Shown here: one piece after another, positions 47,320 to 59,600 of the stretch
How the letters are laid out: each line of letters begins with the position of its first letter
Position numbering within the stretch: the stretch's first letter is position 1
Assembly (NCBI GenBank): GCA_029237695.1
Contig: CM055265.1
Span: 214,970,506-215,034,505 of the forward strand
DNA length: 64,000 nt
From: Conchocele bisecta
Lineage: Eukaryota > Mollusca > Bivalvia > Lucinida > Thyasiridae
Direction: 5' to 3'
Notes under the pieces: model-generated
Seen by the model: the letters and a program-made list of their open reading frames with translations, nothing else
Told to the model about the DNA's origin: nothing
Databases searched by the model: none
Program-made: the position numbers and the translations under genes

Positions 47320-47465
47320 TGGTTGAACCTTATTTGCTTATGTCACTTTTCATCATGGTTGAAACATGTTTTTGCTTATTTCACTTTTCATCATCGTTGA
47401 AAATGAAATATGTTTGTTTATTTTCACTTTCATCATATTTCAACCATGTTTGCTTTTTTCTCGTT
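47320..47465 (+). repeat. Short tandem repeat, TTTCACTTTTCATCATGG units
   Basis: Three to four units of about 45 bp with CATGGTTGAAAC and TGTTTGCTTATTTCACTTT blocks. The overlapping open frame is a by-product. Confidence 0.65.
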
Positions 47466-47514
47466 AATCTGGTGAACTGTTTGCGTTATTTCGCTTCACA
47501 AACCCAGGGGGCCG

Positions 47515-47750
47515 TAGCACTAAACTTCGTAGGACTAAAAATGTCGTAAAGTGCAACATTATGATTAGTCTGTAAATTGCACATTTACAATGTTTTCTTG
47601 TTCACAAGTATTGGGATTTACATTTATTGAGCATAGCTGCTTTGCTGCCTGATGCTAATAAATGTAATCGATCAATTGAAAAGATACAAGCGTCTTAAAT
47701 TTGCACTTACGGAACATTTTAATCGTTACAATGTTTAGTGAAACGGGCAC
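47515..47750. mobile_element. MITE-B, degraded copy
   Basis: GGATTTACATTTATTGAGC, then GATGCTAATAAATGTAAT, and TTACAATGTTTAGTGAAAC match 5840-6095; the central palindrome is partly lost. Confidence 0.7.
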
Positions 47751-48440
47751 CTGATCTTACAGCTCTCATAAATTGTTAGATTAGAATGCTATTGTAGACA
47801 ATAGTTCAATTGCATTCGTAAAATCCAAAAATAATTTAATGTGTCTCGTAAAGGCTATGTGATATTGTTTAGATGAACATTTTGATACATTGCATAATTT
47901 TGTTATTGAGACAAGTTATATTATTAGGATTTAAAACATTCCTGGTATATTGGGGTTACTTAATTAATGGTATACCTTACTGTTGGAACGGATATATGAT
48001 ATCCAGTTTCATCGGTTCTACTTACCTAATTTATTTTATGTCACACAAAATCATTTTACTTGCTGTGACTGTTCATCTTCAAAGTGTATATACAATGTAT
48101 TTTGTCCTGTTTACTTTCTTTAACGTTCTGTATTTTAGTTATTACTGTATTTTACATGGAAGTAATATGTGTCAGACAGTATGGTAGAAAATGTATTTTC
48201 TACATCCTATTTGCAAAGCTAGTACCTATACTATTGACAGTAATTAAATTATATATATTTATTTTCCTTAATGTGTTTAAAGGCCTGTCAACAGCTGAGA
48301 GTAATTATTGTATGTATCTGAGATCAGAGAAAATCATGTAATCTTGGTAATTGTCATGGGTTGCATTAAATATGAAATGGACATATAGAGAGCCGAACCG
48401 AAGAATTCTTTCTGTATCTGAAATGTGTGTGTAAACTATT

Positions 48441-48652
48441 ATGGCTCTGATCAAATAAAGCTCACGTCCTTGTACAATGATAACGATATATATGCTTGTT
48501 GAAAACGCATGACGGGTGTGGGTGTTTCCACAGATGGAATGACATAACAGTGCAGATCACTGATCAGACTGGAGCGGATACTCAGGTCATCTGGATCTAC
48601 ATGGTCACAAAACCCAATAAGCCCCATTTCTCCAGTCACAGCACTTATACAG
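48441..48652. mobile_element. MITE-A
   Basis: ATCTACATGGTCACAAAACC then CCCCATTTCTCCAGTCACAG at the right; internal TGCAGATCACTGATCAGAC. The left end is truncated. Confidence 0.75.
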
Positions 48653-48659
48653 TGTTAGT

Positions 48660-50418
48660 AGCGACACGTACACATGAACCTTTCATAAGTATATGGTAGC
48701 GTAATAAAGTAAGAACAATATGTACTTGTAAAATAGTCATAGTAAATTCAGGGGGGTGAGGAATATATAGTTACTTTGTTTTAACATTGCTTCTCTGCTG
48801 TAGGACATTATGTAATCATATATGGGCATCAGCAATATATTGAAAACATAGTTAAGTACAATTACCAATGTTTCAATTATTAGTCACCGAGAGAGATTGG
48901 CTTAAGAGACACTTAGCGTAGTTGTTACCTTCAATAAGTAAATGCGAAAAGCGGACGGAGGAAATAGGACGGACGAACACTCAGGGGACTGTATCTGAAG
49001 CGTGCACGGATAGTATTGGTAGTGCAGTAGTTGCATCGCATTTAAACAAATTTATAAGTAAGGACAAGTATGCAAAAATAAATTAAATTATTATTACATG
49101 TAAAAATTCCCATGATTGAAATTTTGTGGCATATTCGAAACATAAAAAATGAAGAATAGAAACTCGATTCTATAAATGAATGGTATGGATAAAGGTATAC
49201 TGTATTTTAAACACATATATGATTTATAGAATATTAAACTACTTTTATTGCTTCGTCGATATGAAAAATATATATAACATAAATTCTTTAGATTTTTTGA
49301 ATTATTACTAAATTATTAAGTAAAATTAAAAACCGAATGGAACTAGAAATGAAAAAACGAGCCATTGCCTATTATTGAAACGCCCATATATGCCATAATT
49401 TGTGATTGTATCGATGCATATAAATAAATTGTATATAATTTAAGATTGGAATATCACGATTAGCACAACAAAACATATAATCAAATTTGGGAAAAAACGA
49501 AAATAAATAAACAAGATATAGAAATGGAAAAATCATTTTTTCATTTCATATTTAATGCCAATAATAAGTACAAAACTTAGAGCATTTCGTACAAATATTT
49601 GTTGAGACTAATTCGAAAACAAATGCCTTTCTATTCAAATGCAAATTAAACATACTAATTATGTGTAATTCTGTCATAATGAATGTGGATTCTTATAAGC
49701 AAGTATGTTTTGGGAGTGCAACGTCATACAACCTTTTGTTCGGATATCTACCTGCTATTGCTAACAAGTAGGTTAGACTACAATTGTAATTTAAAATATG
49801 ATACATATCATTTTTGTATCGTTGGAGGATGACTGCAAAAAATAAACAATGCTTATAGCTTATTAATTCTTCTAGGAAATACAATATGTTATTTTTATAG
49901 TGCAAAAGATGATGAACGCAACCATCGGATTATGCCGTTTTAAAATATATCGAAGCCATCAATAATAATAGGAGGACTATTGCCACTATCAAGGATTAAA
50001 ACTAGATATTTACTTCAAAATGGAGGGACTTTTAAGGAAATTAAATATGTAAAACATTCACCCTGCTATGTGTATCATTATTCTATATCAGCACAGAACA
50101 TGTTAATAGACGTTACATTTCCTTTATTTTTATTTTGTTATACATTTTTGATAACCCTTTTTTCAGTATTTTATTTTTTCTCAATAAAAATACACGACCC
50201 TGATAACAAGTCTCATTGCCCAAAAACGCCAAATAAAACCCCTATTATTTATTTAAAAACTCAAGTTACATGTAGCCAAGCATCAATACGTTTATTGTTC
50301 CGACTGTTCATTGAAATGTAGCCATGCGTAATGAAATGACATATATATTACTTTGTTCATTGAATGCTTGTATATTCCGTGTCGTGTTTGTTCATGGTAG
50401 CAAAAAGATAATAAACTT
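48660..50418. other. AT-rich region, no recognised feature
   Basis: Strongly AT-rich, with long A/T runs and only chance frames (for example 49980-50321). One GGACGGAGGAAATAGGACGG stretch near 48953 may be the relic of an SBE end. Confidence 0.45.
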
Positions 50419-50596
50419 GATGGCCGAGGCCTGCATGGTCGCGGCATTGGCGCGAGGCATGGACACTAACAAAAGTGATATAGTATAACGAAAAACTTTA
50501 AACCAAAAAAACTTTAGCAAAAAAAACTTTAACCGGGACCACACGTACGTACGTACGTAGCCAAAGTGCGACTTATCGCCGCTTTCCGCAAAGGAC
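50419..50596 (+). mobile_element. SBE-1, minimal copy without array
   Basis: Head GATGGCCGAGGCCTGCATGG with CGCGAGGCATGG, then three AACTTTAA/AACTTTAG motifs, an (ACGT)n tract, and the tail CGCCGCTTTCCGCAAAGG. Same plan as 241-383. Confidence 0.65.
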
Positions 50597-50599
50597 AGA

Positions 50600-52180
50600 A
50601 ACCTTTAGGTAGTAAACAAAAAAAAAAAAAATCCATGGTAAAATGTGTGGGTGGGGGATGGTGAAAAAATACTTTGTTTTTTAACATTGTATCATATACT
50701 GCAGGAATCAGATTAATTCTGGCATATGGGCAATCAACATGTCTTATGTAAACCACTAATAGGTACATTGACTCACAAAGAAAAATACACGTAGTAACCA
50801 TACGTTTTTAGAGTTATTAAGGTAGGTGTTTGCCCTTGAAAATTAAGTGGGTGGTGTAATTTAATAACGTGCCAATAAAAAAAACAAAATATTCTTTCAC
50901 TCCGATTTAGCAGATAATTATTTAAATTGAACTTTATTCCTTGTATAGTTGTGAAGGCCTCAGGGAAATACATACAAAAACTGCCTATAAGTTGAGTTAA
51001 TGATAAAATAAACAGTTGATTATCAATTGAAAAAATGTGATTTTTCACAATTGCCGAAAAGTCCGAGGGTGTGGTATATTTAAAATGGTGTATAACATTC
51101 ATCCAGCGGGTTACAGAGAGTAGGAAATATGGCACAGCGATCGTAATTGAATTTAGTTGAGAAGAAAACAATCTGTCTGCAAAAATCCACAGGGTGGGGA
51201 GGGAGTTATCCTATTTTGGTGACGGCCTAAATAGCGTGGACAAATTTAATTAAACAATGTTATGACGTCCAAGGATTTAATATTTTGCACAATTACTGGT
51301 TAGCCTTTTTCAGCAAAAAAAGAGAATCTTTTGTTAAATATTAGAAGCTTATACCAAATAGTCAATAGTTATTTATACATCAAGTATGCCGTAGCGGCGC
51401 ACGCCCAAAAAGTAGCATAATGTGTTGTTTGGCCTCAGTTTACTCCAGTTAAAAAACCCATTCCCCCCAACTCAAGTTATTGCTAGAAAACGGGTGTACT
51501 TAGACGTTTATTCATTCTAATGTCATCCCACGAAATTGGAAGTGAATGCCCTACTAATGGCTGAATCATGATTAGTTTTTTGAATATCAAACCCTGTCCA
51601 TGAGTGTAGTGAAAAAAAAGGCGACCGTCTGTTTATAAGAATATACAAACCTTTCGAAAGACATAGGTTTTGTGTCTAGTGCAACAGCCATGTACACTTT
51701 AATATAGTTACATGACTGCCGTTGTTCGACATAGCTCACAGCGTGTTTCAAACGTACAGCACGTGGCCGTTTGCCATGGACTGTGGACAATGTATTCGGG
51801 GCCAAACCTACAACTACGAAATGTATTTGTTCATGGCACGTTACTAGAAACGCGCCATTGGAGTCATCAGTCCGTTCACAAAGATCACAATGCAATGTTG
51901 AAATTGTTGTGACTGCATTCACGCGCCGTGTACTGCGGCCCGGAAGATGCATTTGTAAACTCAGCTGTTTGAATGAGCAGATTATCTAAGTACGAAAGTA
52001 AGTATATATGCTCAAATTGCACGATTATTTCGACAGAAATGTAACAATACCAACGGGCTTCTATCAGGCATCTTAGGGAGAAGTGAGGGACATTAAGAGA
52101 AGTGATGAAAAAATCATATTTCCCTGATTTTTTTATCTTACTAATATTTATTGCGTAGCTGTCTTACCATTAATCTATGT
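50600..52180. other. No recognised element; unassigned minus-strand frames
   Basis: Minus-strand frames at 50773-51171 (132 codons) and 51587-51952 (121 codons) are the longest non-repeat frames in this stretch. The second is richer in GC than its surroundings and has a CDLCERTDD segment, but neither matches a family I know, and both lack visible splice context. Either could be chance. Confidence 0.3.
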
Positions 52181-52184
52181 TTGA

Positions 52185-52620
52185 AAAGCGGGGCGTGGGG
52201 TGGGGGGGGGGGGGGGGGGGGTGGGGGGGGCTGTATGTATGTACTACTTTAGGGGCAATTAGCAAAGTTTTCCATTTAATTGCACTTAAAAATATATTTA
52301 ATGAACTAGGATGTGATACATTTGTATATTTAGTTAATCCAAAATGAATATTCACCAGTAGCTCCCGGAGCAAATATGTCCCGCCTTTCGAAATAGTATA
52401 ATAATGCTCCTCTCATGTTTTTGCCCAGGGGGGGGGGGCGGCGGGCTGACCCAGGGGAATTTAAAGATAATTTCTTTTTTTGGAGTGTCTAATATCCACC
52501 TGGAGCCAAAATATTTTGATTAAATCCCCATTGTGGGTGATTCTTGTATATCAAATTCCCGGGGGTGGGGAATGGGCTTGTGGGGGGTGGGAGGGGGTGG
52601 GGATTGGTTTTCCTGCATGG
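52185..52620. repeat. Poly-G tracts
   Basis: G runs near 52200-52230, 52430 and 52560-52610, loosely repeating a GTGGGGGG pattern. Able in principle to form G-quadruplexes; lengths may be unreliable. Confidence 0.6.
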
Positions 52621-53619
52621 AATGAACATGCGATCGCGAAAGCGCGACGCTTAACGGGTGGGGTTTGGGGCCTCCCCCAAGAAAATGTTGAAACATACAC
52701 GGTAGACGCGATTTCCCGGCACATAGGACACTATTTCACCTTGCCTAAGTTATATCCTGCTGTGTTGATAAACAAAATTATTTTGATTATAAACTGATTA
52801 TAAACGAGCAAAAATGTCAAATTGTGCTCTTGGCAATGCATGGCCCACTTTTTTCTTGCTTTAAATTTCGGATTGTTATTATGGTTCTAAAATGGGACTA
52901 TGCAGTGTGCTGGGGGTTTGGGTGGTCATCGTACCACGATATTTTTGAAAACCTACAACGCGCTAGAGGTTTCCTGCTGGATTGCGCGAACGAAGGATCA
53001 AGGGTACACGGACAATGATGGATAAAACTGCAGATTTTTTTATTAGAAGCTGATTACATGTACTTGTTTCTTCTGTTGCTGTTTGTTTGAATAGATTTTT
53101 GCTATTGAAAAATTACCAGAGATGGCCTGTTTAAAGTGGCATGCATGGGTACAACAAACTGCAAGCACTTCACGAAAACAGAGGAGCACAGTTCTCTTGG
53201 AATGCCTGAATATTTTTTTCAAATTTACTATTAATTCAAGTTGCAACTAGAATATTTATAGCTTCAGATTATTAGGCTATTTAATACAAAGTAACGAAGA
53301 CTTGTAAGAAGGTTCCGATTCACGGACTGGTGTCGTTCACTGAAAATGGGTTAATTATTATTTTGGAAACCATCAAACACATTTTTTTATCGACATCCAA
53401 TACATTTACATTATATTCACTTATGAAGGATTGCACACAGTGGCTATAAACTTAAGACATATCTAACACTACTAGGACAGTATGCATATTTTACTGTAAT
53501 TTTTCAGTGTAGATTCAGATGGCCAGCTCGTATTTAACTTTGGATAATAACGACGACGCGGAGACCTGTTTTTTTTTACGGAGTTACCTTTTTATTAAGA
53601 CTTCTTTATGAAAATCCTG

Positions 53620-54385
53620 CCTTTTAATTTTCTTCCAAGGACCGCGGTTGATGTGGGGGGGGGGGGGGGGCGTCGCACTTACGGTACCAGAAAATGGAAA
53701 TCAAAAATTTTTGGCAGCAGCTCCGCGCAAAACCTGATTTTATTTAATTTTTAACAAGACCGCGTTTGATGTGTGGTGGGTGGGGGGGGGGGGGGGGGGG
53801 GGGGTCGCACCGGTACTAGAAAGTGGAGAATAAAAAAATTTCGGCAGCAGCCCTCGCAAAAACTGCTTTTATAATTCCTTCCAAGGACCGCGGCTTGATG
53901 TGGGTGGGGGGGGGGGGGGGGGGGGGTGTGGGGGTGGGGGGGGGGGGTGTCACGTACTAGATCCTGAAAGTGGAAATCACAAATTTCGGCCGCAGCTCCC
54001 GCGCAAATCATGCTGTTATAATTTCTTCCAAGGGGGACGCGGTTGATGGGGGGGGGGGGGGGGGTGTGGGGGGGGGGGGGGGGTGGTGGTGGTATCACAT
54101 TCCTACTATCTATCATGAAAAGTGAAAAAATCAAATATTTCGGCAGCGCTCCCGCGCAAAACCTGCGTTTAATGTATATAATTTCTTCAAGGGGAACGCG
54201 GATTGGATTATGCGAGGGGGGGGGATGGGGGGGGGGGGGGGCATCGCACGGTCGGTTACTAGATCCGGAAAGTGGAACAATCTAAAATTACGGCAGCTGC
54301 TCACGCCGCAAAACCTGCTTTAATTTTTAATAACTTCTTCCAAGACCCACGGTTGATGTGGGGGGGGGGGGGGGGGGGGGGGGTG
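53620..54385 (+). repeat. Tandem repeat with a poly-G block in every unit
   Basis: About six units. Each has CTTCCAAGGACCGCGGTTGA, then GTGGGG with 10-25 G, then TCGCACGGTACTAGA, AAGTGGAAATCAAA and TTTCGGCAGCAGCTCCCGCG. Unit starts near 53642, 53761, 53888, 54030, 54190 and 54349, so length varies mostly with the G run. Proline- and glycine-rich frames here are artefacts. Confidence 0.8.
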
Positions 54386-54736
54386 GGCAATACATTGAAG
54401 CGCCTCTATTTTTTGGGAAATGAGTCATACGAATCTCCCCAATTACAACCCAATTAACGCACTTGGAAGGAGGGACACCCACCCCCGACAAATGCCGCTT
54501 TCCGTCGGGTAACGCTCCCACAATATCGATCGCGATTGCTGCGTTTTAAGCACGTACAGGCTAATATATGTTAGTGCCTATTGAGACTATAAATGTATTA
54601 AAAGAAACAGGCGTTTTACATTCCAATTATCGCAGAAACGCCACAACAATATCGCCTATCATTTAAAACCAATATGAAACAATGTTTGTTTGTTTAACAT
54701 GTTTAAAAGAACATATTTTTTTGTATTATTTTGATA

Positions 54737-54862
54737 TGTGGCTTGTGACTGGAGAAATGGGACCAGTGGGAGGGCATGTTGGATGATGCACAGACTGAAT
54801 TGCGAACAGTGTCGCCTCTGATCAGACTGCGGCGGTATGTCATGCAGAAATGCTGTTATGGG
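54737..54862. mobile_element. MITE-A, partial
   Basis: TGTGGCTTGTGACTGGAG at the left; GCGAACAGTGTCGCCTCTG and ATCAGACTGCGGCGG inside; the right end is lost. Confidence 0.65.
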
Positions 54863-54961
54863 GCTAGTTGACATGTTAACAGAAAGTTGAGATGATTTTT
54901 GTAAAAAAAAAAAAAAAAAAAAATTACAATTCAGCTTACCCCGCGTTAGCGGACCTGTTCC

Positions 54962-54994
54962 CGCGTATCGGTCGACAAAAACAGTCGATACGCG
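54962..54994. repeat. Hairpin CGCGTATCG/CGATACGCG
   Basis: Nine-bp perfect stem with a 15-nt loop (GTCGACAAAAACAGT). Confidence 0.7.
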
Positions 54995-55519
54995 AAAGGG
55001 CTTGGGGAGAAACCCGCTATCACAACGCCTTTAATGTGTGTAAATAAATAATATTTATTATACGGCAAATCGCGAAAAAATGTGACATACGTCGAATCGA
55101 TTTGGAAATCCGAATTAACTGAATATACCGTAAAATGTACGAACATCTCCTGCATACTTTACATACCTCTACATATGGTCTTAATTATGGGGATATTTTC
55201 CCCGCCCCTAACCGATTTTTCACAGATTCGCTATTAGTACGGATTCTTTCACGATGTCTTCTGCCATTTTTTGGTGTTGTTGTTGTGGGTAGAATTTGAG
55301 TGAATTTTCCTCCGCTAAAATTTCGGCGCACCGCGTTAGGTCTAAATTCCCCCTCACCGGGGGAACTCGGCCTAATTCTATTTCCTGGGACAACGGGAAT
55401 CATTTGGTGTCATAATTCCCGCCCCTCGGGGACCAATTGGCTGTCTAATTCCCGGGGGTTGCCAGCCCGCCCCGCCCCCCCTGGGGGGGAAAACATTGTT
55501 AGGTGGATAAGGAGCTTGT

Positions 55520-57080
55520 AATAACTTTGGGGGGTTAGTGAGCACCTGGGCTTTCTGTAGAATCTGCGGGTGTTGGTAACAAATGCATGTATGAATATTA
55601 AAGCATAAACTGAACGTTAATTTTTTCCAAACACGGGAAATTTTTCAATGTCAGGTGACCTTGACCTTTGGGGTTTAGCGGGCACCAGTGCTTTCTGTAG
55701 GGTAGAATGATGGGGCGGCTTTGTTTCTGTAAGAATGATGAGGGTGTTGTTACAATGCATGTTTGTATGGGAATATTAAAGCATTAAACTGGCGTTAACT
55801 ATTCAAACACGAAAATTTCTATGTCCTTGAACTTTTGGGTGTTAGGGGGCACCATGGGCTTTCTGTAGAATGATGCGGGATGTTGTTACAAATGCATGTA
55901 GGAAATATTAATAACATAATACATCAGCGTTAACTTTTCCAAAACACGGGGGAACATTCTAAGTAGTTGTACTTGTCCTTTGTTGTGTTAGCGGGGCACC
56001 ATGGGCTTCTGTAGAATGATGGCGCTTTCTGTTGAATGATGAGGGATTGTTGTTACCAAATGCATTGCGATTGCATATTAAAAGCATACACTGAGCGTTA
56101 ACTTTTTCCAAACATGGGAAATTTCGAAGTCAGCTGACTTGGACTTTGGGGTTTGCGGGGCACCATGGGCTTTCTGTAGAATGATGCGGGATGTTGGTTA
56201 CAAATGGCAGGTTATGGATTTATTAAAACATTAAAACTCAGCGTTAACTTTTCCAAAAACACGGATACATTTTCTAAGTCATGACCTTGACCTGTGTGGA
56301 TTAGCGTGGCACCATGGGCTTTCTGTTAGATGATGGCTTTCTGTAGAATGATGAGGATGTTGTTACAATGCATGTATTGAATAATTAAAGGGCATAATCT
56401 GAGCGTTAACTTCTTCCAAACAAGGAAATTTCGAAGTCTGCGACTTGACCTTTGGGGTGTGCGGGCACATGGGCTTTCTGTAGTAAGATGGGGATGTTGT
56501 TACAAATGCATATATGGAATATTAAAGCATATTAAAACTGAGCGTTATCTTTTCCAAACACGGACATTTTAATTTCAGTGACCTTGACCGTCGGGGTTAG
56601 CGGGCAACATGGGCTTTCTGTAGTGAATTGATGCGGGATGTTGGTTATTAATGCATGTATGTAATATCGAAAGCATAAAATGAGCGTTAACCTTTTCAAA
56701 CACGACATTTTAGGGTCAGTGACCTTGACCGTTGGGGTTAGCTTTGGGTGGCCACTATGGGCTTTCTGTAGCATGATGTCTGGAGTTGTTACAAAAGCAG
56801 TATTGGAATATGTTAAAGCATATACTGAGCATTCATTTTTCCAAACACGGAACATTTCTAGTCAGCGACTTGATCTTTGGGGTTTTAGCGGCCACCATGG
56901 GGATTTCTGTAGAACTGGATGCGGGATGTTGTACAAAATGCATATGTTGGAATATTAAAGATTCATTGAGGAAAACAGAAGGTTACAATGATTATCCTGA
57001 GGCGTTAAGTTTTAGTAAACAGAGCGTAAACGCACAACTTAAGTTTGAATGCATGTGGAAAAGTAGGTCAAACTGAACCC
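55520..57080 (+). mobile_element. SBE-5 array, about ten noisy monomers
   Basis: Units of roughly 140-180 bp with AGCGTTAACTTTTCCAAACA, GTGACCTTGACC, GGGTTAGCGGGCACCATGGG and TTTCTGTAGAATGATG. Nearly every unit has one- or two-base indels relative to the others. Confidence 0.75.
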
Positions 57081-57840
57081 ATGGAAAAACTAGGTCAAGG
57101 TCACATGGGCTCCCTTGTGTGAGATGGTTGCACCACACAAAGAGTGAGGTAGCGGAGTACCAGTTAGGCCGCCAGTTCAGTTTTCGTATAATGGCACCGT
57201 GTGGGTGAATGAAATTTTTTAAATATTAACTTTTGTTGATTCAAATTCATTTTAATTGTTTAAAGGAAGTTTTTGTAGTTGATTTTGTATTTTATTCAGT
57301 TTTTACATGTATTAATTGATGAATGCTCATTCCAGGGCCAATTGGTACCTGTTCATTGATCAGAAATGGGCAAATACGAAATTGAGGGTATGTTGTGACA
57401 ATAAACTGATCAATACAGCAGATTTTTCTGGGAGTTTCAATACGAGGAATTTATTTTCAGATAAAATCATGGAAGGGAACTGGTTTTGCACATGATAGTG
57501 CTTTGCTCTGGATGATGATTAAGAAACCACATACCAAATTCATTCTGTAGTATTCCGAAAGTAGCTTGGCACGGCATGGTTTTAAATGTTGAATATTTTA
57601 CCTCAGAATTGGTCAATTATAAAGGGCTGCACCAAAGATATTCACATTCCTGCATAGGTAAGGGAGATAAACAGAGCAGAGCATTATGTATGTTTATGGT
57701 AAAAGAGTCTAGTGTGCCTAGATCACAAATGTCGAAACTCATATTGCTGTTGCCCACTTTTTTGGAATATTGAATAATACATACTGCGGGGCGTGAAATT
57801 GAATAATTTTAAATTATCTGGTCATGCCCCTTGAATGTAT
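57081..57840. other. No recognised feature
   Basis: AT-rich; separates two SBE-5 arrays. No convincing frame. Confidence 0.45.
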
Positions 57841-58340
57841 ACGAAGGCATTCCACCAAGGGAATCAGAAGTTGAAATACATTAAAACCGAGCGTTAGATT
57901 TTCCAAAAACACGGAAATGCTAAGTCTGTGACCTCGACCTTTATGGTTAGCGGGCACAATGGGATTTCTGTAGAATGATGCGTAGATGTTGTTACAAATG
58001 GATGTATGGAATATTAAGGCATTCCATTGAGCGGAATCAGAAGTTACAATTGAATTAATGAAGGCGTTAGTTTTAGAATAACAACGCTAAACGCAAAATA
58101 CTTAACGTTGAATGCATTTTGTGAAAAATTGGTTAATTGAACACTGTAAAAGTAGGTGAAGGTCACAGGGCTCCTCTGTGTGAGATGGTTACACCACGTG
58201 TTGATGTATACCAAGTATATGGAGGTGTTATAGTTCTAGTTTTCTGGAAAAATCTGAGTAAACGCTAAAACTTAACGTGAAATGTTGGACGCCGCCGCCG
58301 CCGGAAAAGTTATGTCCCGCTTTTGCTTTAAAATACAGAG
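57841..58340 (+). mobile_element. SBE-5 array end with GACGCCGCC tail
   Basis: Two to three monomers (GGTTAGCGGGCACAATGGG, TTCTGTAGAATGATGCG), then GTTGGACGCCGCCGCCGCC and GTCCCGCTTTTGCTTT. The tail resembles those at 19950 and 24570. Confidence 0.65.
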
Positions 58341-59080
58341 GGACAATAAAAAATCGGGTGACGTTACACTTCAATTGGAAAAAAGTTGCAAAAGGACGAA
58401 ACTGCCGAAATTGTCCGTGAATCGTGATATTTACAGACTATTTCATGTTTTCTGACAATAGAGTTAGCCATATTTGGTTGAAATAAATAGTTAGTAATGT
58501 TTTAGATAAACAGTATTTGTTTTCGGCATCAAAGGATTTCATTAGAATATATCGATTTTGTATTTACTTCTTTCACACTTTTCGGCGAAAAAGAAAGTTG
58601 CAATGGATGGGCCATCCGCATCCGCTGTGTAGGCACGAATCAGGTTCGTCAGGTGGAGCCTCACGTGGGTTATACCCACAATCGTAGCTAACGATTGGAT
58701 GATATTTTTATTTCTTGAAATGAGATCCCACAAAGGTTCATAAGTGACAAAAAAGTTATGTAGAAACCTACGAACATTTGTTCGCCACCGAGGGACCCAG
58801 CTTTATAATTTTGCTAGCACCGACCCAGAAACGACCTCGCTCTGGTGGCCCGATAACATTGAGTGTTTGATGTGTTTGTTGGATTTGAGAGTTTTTGGAG
58901 GGTAAAACTATACCGGGTGCATGATCAATCGTGTATCTTCTTGCCGAACGGCCTTTCGCGACAGTAACCTGTCAATCATGCCACTTAGGGGTGGCCTTTA
59001 CTTACCTGCGATTGGCTCTGTACTATAAAAATAACTTCGCCTCGGAGAATAAACCACATGTCAGCCGCATAGTTAAATGA
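58341..59080. other. No recognised feature
   Basis: Non-repetitive as far as I can see. A 63-codon minus-strand frame at 58542-58733 is unsupported. Confidence 0.4.
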
Positions 59081-59083
59081 CAC

Positions 59084-59368
59084 GCCGTGGCGTAATGGTG
59101 AGTGTGTCGGGATACTGATCCAAGGGTCGTGGGTTCGAGCCTGACTAGCGGGCTCGTGCGTTGTTGTGTTTGAGCAGACACTTTATTTCCACATGCTCCT
59201 GTCACCAAAGCGTAAAGGGGTTACCGATAATTCGTATTGCTCTGTAATACGATTTCCGGCTTCACTCAAAAATCTCTACCTCCGTTCTTTCTCCCATTCT
59301 TGGGAGGGGAGATGGCATGCAATGGTCCTAGAGCCAGTGCGCCGTTTAAATTATAAGCTAAAGAAATA
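59084..59368 (+). repeat. tRNA-derived SINE
   Basis: A-box-like TGGCGTAATGG at 59088 and an exact B box GGTTCGAGCC at 59132-59141 give a polymerase III promoter at tRNA spacing. Downstream, TTTGAGCAGACACTTTAT resembles the conserved central block (TTGGGCAAGACACTT) of V-type SINEs. Ends in an A-rich AAAGAAATAAA. No TSD was found. Confidence 0.65.
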
Positions 59369-59370
59369 AA

Positions 59371-59600
59371 GAATTAGCTCAGTCAGGTAGAGCAATCGGA
59401 CTACGGGATCGAAAGGTCCTGAGGTTCCAATAGGCCGATTCGGCGTGTCATTGGGCAAGACACTTCGTGATAGCTTAGGCCCTATCGGTGGGACTTAATA
59501 GTCGGTCCCGGAACATGCAAGGTCATCGAACCAGTGCCGTCGTTAAGTCAAAGCATTTTAATTTAGAAATAACACATGCTTTGAACTGACATGATAGTAG
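59371..59600 (+). repeat. Second tRNA-derived SINE, directly adjacent
   Basis: TTAGCTCAGTCAGGTAGAGC is a clear tRNA D-arm and A box; ACTACGGGATCGAAAGGTCC fills the anticodon-arm position; GAGGTTCCAATAGG is a mutated B box. At 59446-59465 follows TGTCATTGGGCAAGACACTT, the conserved SINE central block. The 3' end is not clear. Confidence 0.7.

Noticed and set aside
47873..48341. Hydrophobic frames resembling a membrane protein
   Set aside because: AT-rich DNA (T-rich codons) gives Ile/Leu/Phe/Tyr-rich translations by chance; no family pattern.
49040..49980. Possible nuclear copy of mitochondrial DNA (very AT-rich)
   Set aside because: No recognisable mitochondrial gene, tRNA or conserved protein segment was found.
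53751..54521. Proline-rich and glycine-rich open frames
   Set aside because: Produced by poly-C/poly-G runs; length depends on homopolymer counts.
59084..59155. Functional tRNA gene
   Set aside because: The A and B boxes are good, but the acceptor, anticodon and T stems do not pair properly; a SINE head fits better.
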